From Sparassis latifolia (taxonomy: Eukaryota; Basidiomycota; Agaricomycetes; Polyporales; Sparassidaceae), in assembly GCA_018466975.1 (NCBI GenBank), contig JAENRS010000022.1, positions 310,001 through 374,000 on the forward strand: a DNA stretch of 64,000 nt. The letters are read 5' to 3'. The notes below the pieces were generated by a model, which saw only the letters and a list, made by a program, of their open reading frames with translations, made no database searches and was not told where the DNA came from. Positions within the stretch are counted from its first letter, which is position 1, and the number at the start of each line of letters is the position of its first letter. The position numbers and the translations under genes were made by a program. Positions 55,094 through 64,000 of this stretch are shown one piece after another.

Positions 55094-57590
55094 TCATGCG
55101 GCATTGATGGCGCGGACGAGCTGGGTATATTTCGTGGAAAGGCCTGGGTAGAGCTGGTCGAATGTCTGCCTGTTACTGCCACAGGCTGTGTAGTACTCGT
55201 CGACGACCTTCTGTATCTTGCCCCATTTGACGGCCTCGCTCTGGTATTGTGAAGGCTTGAAGTGCTTCGGCCACTCCTTGAGAGGCAGGAGTAGACCCTT
55301 CACATTGTCGCCTAAATTTCAGTAGCGCAGACAGTCTTCTAGGGAGCGGGTGTCTGGTATGCGCAGTTTGGAAGGGTCAACTGCAGCGACATCAGCGTGA
55401 GTTGCACACTTGGCTGAAACCAGTCGAGAAGCCGCGACGCAATTTTCACTCGAGACTGGCAGTGCTGATTTGCATGCGGGAGTGAGACTGATGGGGTCAA
55501 TCACCTTGTGGCATCTCGCACCTCGATCGTGAGGTTTCGGGTCTGGCACCGCAAGTGGTTGGATGACCGAGACAGCTCTGTTGGAGCAGGTGGTGCTGAA
55601 CACTGCGCAATAATATCTACTAGTCAGTATGAGATTTACCTTATGAAGGAGTAAACAACATACATTGTGTTCTGACTGCACTAAAGCATGCATGCATGGA
55701 TGGTGGCTTATGCGACACTGCAGTGACAGAGGGGTGTCTAACTTTCTGGTGGTGGTGAATGCCGGTGATGGTATCTGAATGCAACACAGCTCGTGACCCT
55801 GGCCCAGACTCGGAAAGCCCGAGAAATGCATCTGTGATGAGAGGGGCTGAGGGAGTCCAGCTCAAAGGATTTGTGTTAGGTCCTAATCACAGTCAGAATC
55901 TGAATGCAGCACCTGTTAGAATGTCAATGGGCTCACCGAGATGGTGCACATGACCGGGTGCGGTGAGCACCTGAGACAGCTGAAAACTCAATACTATTCT
56001 TGCAATCTCAACTCGTTTTGCACAAATTTCCTCGAGAATGAGAGTCATACTGTCAGAGGAAGCCATGGCCAGGCCTGATTGGTGCACTGCATCATCACCC
56101 ATAAAAGTGACGTGGTGCTCAAAGCTCCTGCTAGGCATGAGCATGTTACTATAGCCATGCTCGTACTTGCAGACCTCATCGAGAAGATATCGAGTGAGGG
56201 TAGTTACCTGCTGGATATGAGCTTTTACTTCAACAATAGCAATGTACCTCGAGACGCACACTCTCTGTTGGTGACCAGCCCCCCTGCCACTTCACAGCCT
56301 TCAGACTCCATTTACGATCTGGGCACCACATGAAGCACCACTGAGCCCCGCCACGTCGAAAGCAGTGTGTCGTAAACTTGCCAGGCTGCACAGCAAGAAG
56401 TTCGGTGCCCGAGACAAAGTGCTCAAGCAACTTCTCGACCTCAGCATGGCCAACTGCAGTGCCAATCTTCAACTTGCCCGTGGATGCAAGGGTCGGAAAA
56501 ATGAAATCAGTTTTCTGGAGTGGGCGCTGCATCTGCTCAGCAAGGTGGTTCATCCAGTTGATTGTATGCATGTAGCAGTCGAGGTGCGGAATAGTGGAGT
56601 CAAGTGGAATATCGTAGTCATTCGCTGTAGGTGGCAATGTGAGTCGGCGACAACTGAGAACTTCAGTCAGAAAGCATACATTTCTCAGGATTGTCTTGAT
56701 TTGTCTTGTGCCAGGTCAGAGTGAAGCGGTGAAAGTGCGTGCCATCATGCTCATCTTCAAGACAGAGTCACACATCACCCGCTGTTAGATTGATGGCCTC
56801 ATCACACCTGTTGCTGTAAGGGCATCAATATCCAAGTAAAATTGTAGAGCAACAAACCTTGTCCACAGGGTGAATGCAATAGACACAAAAGCCTTCCAGA
56901 AGAGCTGTTGTGTCTTCGAAATCTTCTTGCTGGAGCATGCATGGTCTGCATATGCGAACATTTTCTCGATGTCCTTCGGAAGCATGGGGAGGCTGTGACT
57001 TGAATCACTCGATCGTTGATACTCCTTCTTCAGTGATTTATGGAAAGATGAGTATGACAGATCAAACACAGAATTCCCTTCCCACTGCCCAGTCGTGCCG
57101 TTTTTTGCCAGAAATTGCCCTGACAGAGGTGTGTGCTATCAGTTGACAGTGCATTAGTGTCCTCATACTGCATCACTAGAAATAATCAAAATACTCACTA
57201 AGTGAAGTAGTGCTTGAATGCAGACCAGATGCCCTCCGCAGTCTTGTAACTGTTTTCTTGGATCTCGCACTTGTATACGACAAATGCGTGGAGGGCTTTC
57301 GGGGTGTACTCCGATACTGTATCAAAGGCAACAGCTATTGCACTGCTGTCCAGGGCATCCATGCTGGTACCGTCAGATCCTTTCATGCTCTCCGCCCACT
57401 TTGCAACCCATGCCTTACCTTCTCGGACATACCGCTTGTAGCCGTCTGATGTGCTCTCCGCACGGAACCAAGCATCTACCTTTGCCTTGCTCAGTTTATT
57501 AAGTGAGGCATATGATGGCAGGAAATTGATGGTCGATTTTTGGCCGCCCTTAGACTTCTTCCTTGGTGTTGGAGCAACACCATGCTAGAC
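55094..57590 (-). pseudogene. Crypton-type tyrosine recombinase with GCR1_C-like tail
   Basis: Cryptons are fungal DNA transposons that move by a tyrosine recombinase. The N-terminal part (57590-57198) is a SAM-like DNA-binding region (INFLPSYASLNKLSKAKVDA; KWAESMKGSDG; FDTVSEYTPKALHAFVVYKC). A core-binding part follows at 57069-56785. The catalytic part has HCFRRGGAQWCFM (the H-x-x-R box, about 56340-56380), WQGGW, and the region LTRYLLDEVCKYEHGY, where the nucleophile Tyr is expected. After another exon, the tail reads LPLKEWPKHFKPSQY and WGKIQKVVDEY, like the GCR1_C DNA-binding domain known from Cryptons, and ends at 55094. A TGA at 55316-55318, where TGG fits, and frame changes between exons show decay. 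A start codon was not identified. Confidence 0.75.
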
Positions 57591-58035
57591 CATAGTTGAG
57601 GTGCACAATCGAGCTCAAGTTTGAACATTGAAGTAGCCTGAAACAACTTGAGTGATATCTGTTCATCTCCACCACCAGTGTTAAATGTTCACAATACGAG
57701 CCATTGTGGTAAACCTTACACGTGAATCTCTCATCTTACTATGTTAGATTTACCTGTGTTTTGTAAACTTAAGGCATAAGTTTTATAATTCTTGGAGTGA
57801 TTTACATCTTGTTATAACTTACAATATTGTTGGCGTTAGTCTCCCTGTTGTCACTGTCCACTCACCATTGCTTGAAAGTCAAACTCAGTGCGCAGGCTTC
57901 ACCCTTGATATGTAGTGAAATTCTGACTCTAAGGCATCATTGTACAAAATTCCGAAACTTAAGTCCTCACATTGCTTGTAGTGCAACATTCAGGTGCACT
58001 GCCAACTGGCTATCATCAAAATCCTATGGATCCAA
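57591..58035. other. spacer between Crypton and minisatellite
   Basis: AT-rich, no gene recognised. Confidence 0.35.
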
Positions 58036-58876
58036 GGTTCTGTTGTGATTTTTTTCCATGTTCAGAAGTCCTGTTGTGAATTTTTAACATTTTAGAAGTT
58101 GAGTTGTGGATTTCTAACACATCCAAAAGTCTGGTTGTGAGTTTCTAAGATGTCCAAAAGTCTAGTTGTGAATTTCTAACACATTCAGAAGTCCCATTGT
58201 GAAAATTTGCTGTTCTTAGAAGTCTCCTCGTGAATTTTCAATGTGGTCAGAAGTTCTGTGATGAATTTCCAACATGGTCTCAAGTCTTGTTGTGAGTTTC
58301 TAACATGGTCAGAAGTACCCTTGTGAGTTTCTAACATGGTCAGAAGTCCTGTTGTGAGTTTCTAACATAGTCAGAAGTATGGTCGTGTGTTTCCAACATG
58401 TTCAGAAGTATGGTCGTGTGTTTTTAACATGGTCAGAAGTATGGTTGTGTGTTTCCAACATGGTCAGAAGTCCTGTTCTGAGTTTCTAACATGGTCAGAA
58501 GTCCTATCGTGTATTTCTAACATGCTCAGAAGTCCCATCGTAAATTTCTAACATGATCAGAAGTCCCATTGTGAGTTTTTAACATGGTCAGAAGTACAGT
58601 CGTATGTTTCTAACATGGTCAGAAGTACAGTCGTGTGTTTCTAACATGGTCAGAAGTACAGTCGTGTGTTTCTAACATGGTCAGAAGTACAGTCGTGTGT
58701 TTCTAACATGGTCAGAAGTACAGTCGTGTGTTTCTAACATGTTCAGAAGTCCTGTTGTGAGTTTCTAACGTGGTCAGAAGTCCGGTGGTGAGTTTTTAAC
58801 ATAGTCAGAAGTACGGTCATGTGTTTCTAACACGGTCAGAAGTACAGTCGTGTATTTCTAACATGTTCAGAAGTAT
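58036..58876 (+). repeat. 31-bp minisatellite array, forward orientation
   Basis: About 27 units of a 31-bp repeat built on TTCTAACATGGTCAGAAGTC, with variation at GTYGTGWGT. The units at 58590-58740 are nearly identical. Confidence 0.95.
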
Positions 58877-59395
58877 TACTCAGCAAGCACCTCTGTGAGT
58901 TTATTATGAAGAGAACTTCAAGTTATACAGTTTGTTGGATTTGGGCACATCCCATGGAGACTGCGGAGGCCAGGAGGGATACCTTATGGACTGATCAAAC
59001 AGAAAAGAGGCTTACCATATAAGTATACACACATTTGTTATCTTGAAACTAACCATTTGCCACAATTCCAATATCTGACTGGCACAGCTACGACATAACA
59101 TAGAGTACAAGTACAGACCCTCCTCAGCACTTATTACATGATGGAGCACTGAGGGTGAGTTACTTTACCTACCTGCATACCCAAGTAGTACGCTGATGTG
59201 CTGTAGATGTTTGTTTTATTTCCTTCTACTTAGGTATGCTCAATATATAGCACTCGTTACATGAAGGAACACTGAGGATATTCATTTTATTTTCTTCTAC
59301 TTAGCTCCATTGCTTGTGGCCTCGCAAGACAGTTTGCACAAATCAGCACTAAACATGTTACATGATGTTGTTTCTAAATATATTACAAATTCACA
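58877..59395. other. spacer between the two inverted arrays
   Basis: No gene. It contains a partly repeated block: ATTACATGATGGAGCACTGA near 59136 and TTACATGAAGGAACACTGAG near 59254. Confidence 0.4.
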
Positions 59396-61278
59396 CTAGT
59401 ACTTCTGAACATGTTAGAAATATAGAACAGTGCTGTAGAGCTTGTTAGAAATTCATGACATAACCTTTCACCATGTTAGAAATTTACAACAATACTATGA
59501 AGCTTGTTGAAAATTCACAACAGGGCTTATGAGCATGTTGAAAATTCATAAAGGTAATACTGAATGTGTCAGAAATCCATGACCAGACTTCTGACTATGT
59601 TAGAAATTCATAAGGAGACTTTTGAACATGTTGAAAATATACAATGATACTTCTGAAAATGTTAGAAATTCACAAGGAGACTTTTGAACATGTTGAAAAT
59701 TCATGATGGGACTTCTAATCATGTTAGAAATACACGACAGGACTTCTAACCATGTTAGAAATTCACGATGGGACTTTTGACCTTGCTATAAATTCATGAT
59801 GTGACTTCTGTCCTTGTTAAAGATCCACGACAGTTAGTAGAAATTTACAAGTAGACTTCTAAACATGTTGAAAATACATGAGGAGACTTCTGAAAAGTAC
59901 ATGTGCTGACTATAGTCTCTTATATTCTGCTGAAATTTGAAAGACCTACTCTGTATGGCATCCTCCTATATAATACTCAGTCTTGGTCAAGTATGAGATT
60001 ATCATTTTACACTGTTCACTGAAGCATTTTGATGGTGGGTAACACATGAATAATACTAATAAGCATGTATATGCAGATTGAAGACCCTCATTATCATCAG
60101 AATTGCTAGATTGAAAAATCTCAGGTTCAGAGATTCAAACTGGTTCCAAACCTATGGTTCAGACTTGGTTCTGGTTCAGTGAGTTTACTGTAGGTTCAGG
60201 TTCAGGTTTTACGAAAATAACATGTGAACCAGACCAAACTGAATGTTTGCAATACTAAGAAATTCAGGAAGGGGACTTCTGAACATGTTAGAAACTCACG
60301 ACAAGACCTCTGGACATGTCAGAAACTCATGACGGGACCTCTGAACATGTCAGAAATTTATGACAGGACTTTTGGTCATGTCAGAAATTCACGATGGGAC
60401 TTCTGACCATGTTAGAAATTCACAAGGAGAATTTTGAACATGTTGAAAACACACAAGGGTACTTCTGATCATGTTAGAAACTCACGATGAGACTTCTGAC
60501 CATGGACCATGTTAGAAATTCACAACAGTACTTCTGGCCACATCAGAAATTCATAACAGGACTTCTGGCCACGTTAGAAATTCACAACAGGACTTCTGTC
60601 CACATTAGAAATTTACAAGGAGACTTTTGGACATGTTGAAAATACACAACGGTACTTCTGATCATGTTAGAAACTCACAATGAGACTTCTGACCATGGAC
60701 CATGTTAGAAATTCACGACAGTACTTCTGGCCATGTCAGAAATTCATGACGGGACTTCTGACTATGTTAGAAATACATGATGACACTTCTGATCATGTTA
60801 GAAATACACAATAGGACTTCTGATCATGTTAGAAATACACGATGATACTTCTTAACATGTTAAAAACTCACCATGTGACTTCTGATCATGTTAGAAATAC
60901 ACGACTGTACTTCTTAACATGTTAGAAACTCATGACAGGACTTCTGATCATGTTAGAAATACATGATGATACTTCTTAACATGTTAAAAACTCACCATGT
61001 GACTTCTGATCATGTTAGAAATACACGACTGTACTTCTTAACGTGTTAGAAACTCATGACAGGACTTCTGATCATGTTAGAAATACACGATGGGACTTCT
61101 TAACATGTTAAAAACTCACCATGTGACTTCTGATCATGTTAGAAATACATGACTGTACTTCTTAACGTGTTAGAAACTCATGACAGGACTTCTGATCATG
61201 TTAGAAATACACGATGGGACTTCTGATCATGTCAGAAATACATGACGGGACTTCTTAACATGTTAAAAACTCACCATG
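59396..61278 (-). repeat. 31-bp minisatellite array, inverted orientation
   Basis: The same unit as at 58036-58876 but reverse complemented (GACTTCTGACCATGTTAGAA). Non-repeat sequence interrupts it at about 59900-60255. From 60840 a 124-bp (4-unit) higher-order period is visible: CACCATG recurs at about 60871, 60995 and 61119. The array is cut at 61278 by Gypsy-3. Confidence 0.95.
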
Positions 61279-62293
61279 TGTTACAACGCTCCTCAGTTAT
61301 GGCGTGTCTTTTCTTTTTCCTTTCTTCGTCCCCTTTACTTTACCAGACCACATGATCCAACACGTGACTCATCGGAGCGCAACCTCTGATTCTATACCCA
61401 GATGTCCAGAACCCCTAGTCTAGGGTTACACCAGATCCAACTCCGGAACCTCTTCTTATCACACATGCAAGACGTGCATGTATGCCTCATCTTTACCTCG
61501 TTCTGATACACGACTCGTTATCCCCATTAGTACTGATTATCTCTCACGATCTTACTCAGCTTTCTCATATATATTACTTCCTTGCTGTTACCTTGCCCAG
61601 ACGTCGTCTCACCTTATCTAGCCAATGAACGATCCCGTATTACTGCATAGTACTGTGGATACCTTTTGTATAAGTAGATGACCTTGTCGAGCTGGATCCC
61701 CATCTCGACCTGGTTACCATTAAACCAGTTTTTCACTTGCCTTTAACTGAGATCGACCGTCAGTAGCAGACAGCTACTATGAGTCATAAGAACGAACTCT
61801 GATCGACCTTCAGTGCGAGGACATTGCCAGAAGTGTCACTTGAACGGACTTATGTCTTAGACTAAGACCTTGTCTCGTGACGACTCGACTAGACGCTCAT
61901 GTTTCGCTGCCGCATAACATTAGGTCGAGATCTTATTACTCTCTGTGACTTCCCAAAAGTCTAACAACGAACTACCGACCGGACCGAACCTTGAAGACTA
62001 AAAACGATACACCCGATTCGATTGCTAAAGCACCGTTTGAGATTACTCTGTAATCGAGGTAGCTGAAGGGATAGACTGATCACTCATCTTCGGAGAGGGG
62101 TCTGTCCGAGAGACCAATAGGCCGAAGAGGCTGAGGTAATCACTCGAGCAATCAGCAAATAGGTGTATCAGTTTGAAGACAGAAGACACTCTACGGGCTT
62201 GTTAGCTGACGACAAATGAACCCACTTAGTTAAGGATGGTGTGCAGTCTACGTGTAGATGTAGGTCACACAGGAGAATTTATCCACGCTGGAT

Positions 62294-63568
<1,275 letters not shown>

Positions 63569-63594
63569 AACATCTTCAATGACATGACTGATGA

Positions 63595-64000
<406 letters not shown>

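Noticed and set aside
54994..55252. Plus-strand 112-codon frame opposite the Crypton tail
   Set aside because: The minus strand reads the GCR1_C-like region; the plus frame shows no family features.
60224..60406. 60-codon frame with repeated VRNSR-like units as a repeat protein
   Set aside because: It is simply the translation of the 31-bp minisatellite.
58036..61278. CRISPR array
   Set aside because: The 31-bp units are contiguous, diverged and without unique spacers, and the genome is fungal.

Overview
The window reads as repeat-rich nuclear DNA of a basidiomycete fungus, most likely an Agaricomycete. Reasons: introns of about 45-70 nt with GT..AG ends, fungal-only families (DUF6589-type, DUF6534-type), a peroxin-3 gene with many short introns, and a transposon set (fungal Tc1/mariner, hAT, Ty3/Gypsy with and without chromodomain, Crypton) typical of that group. 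All family names come from recognising motifs by eye; no search was run.

Layout. 1-1.2 kb: mariner-type transposase with a 47-nt intron. 1.5-24.5 kb: a composite locus. A DUF6589-type gene (+) begins at 1698, is split at 2106 by a Ty3/Gypsy element, resumes at 17571, and its tail lies at about 21.1-21.6 kb. A decayed RecQ-like helicase gene (-) faces it and ends a few bases away. A ~93-bp inverted repeat (1563-1655 and 24384-24477) precedes each gene, so the pair looks like one mobile unit with terminal or subterminal inverted repeats. The Gypsy element (2106-17566, CCGG on both sides) carries inside its 3' LTR a ~7-kb element with ~0.7-0.8-kb terminal inverted repeats (10331-17287, GAGTTC duplicated), which itself carries smaller elements. 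24.5-29 kb: sparse DNA with two copies of a ~215-bp MITE and a DUF6534-type membrane-protein gene.

29.3-39.7 kb is the main host-gene island: a DUF2461 gene with two micro-exons, a small single-span membrane protein, PEX3, remnants of an ARA2-type aldo/keto reductase and of an S10 carboxypeptidase, and a trypsin-like protease gene with one frameshift. 39.7-42.1 kb holds a fold-back element and a cluster of TTTACAGTC motifs.

42.1-52.7 kb: a hAT element whose right inverted repeat is split by a chromodomain Gypsy element on the minus strand (46700-52709, CATGA duplicated). That element has lost the protease and the N-terminal part of reverse transcriptase, and carries an extra 3' ORF ending in three zinc knuckles. 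52.7-54.9 kb: AT-rich and minisatellite DNA. 55.0-57.6 kb: a decayed Crypton tyrosine recombinase with a GCR1_C-like tail. 58.0-61.3 kb: two arrays of a 31-bp repeat in opposite orientation. From 61279 a third Gypsy element starts inside the second array and runs off the window after gag and protease.

Many in-frame stops in the decayed genes are TGA where CGA fits, or TAG/TGA where TGG fits, as expected from C-to-T change at methylated or RIP-targeted cytosines.
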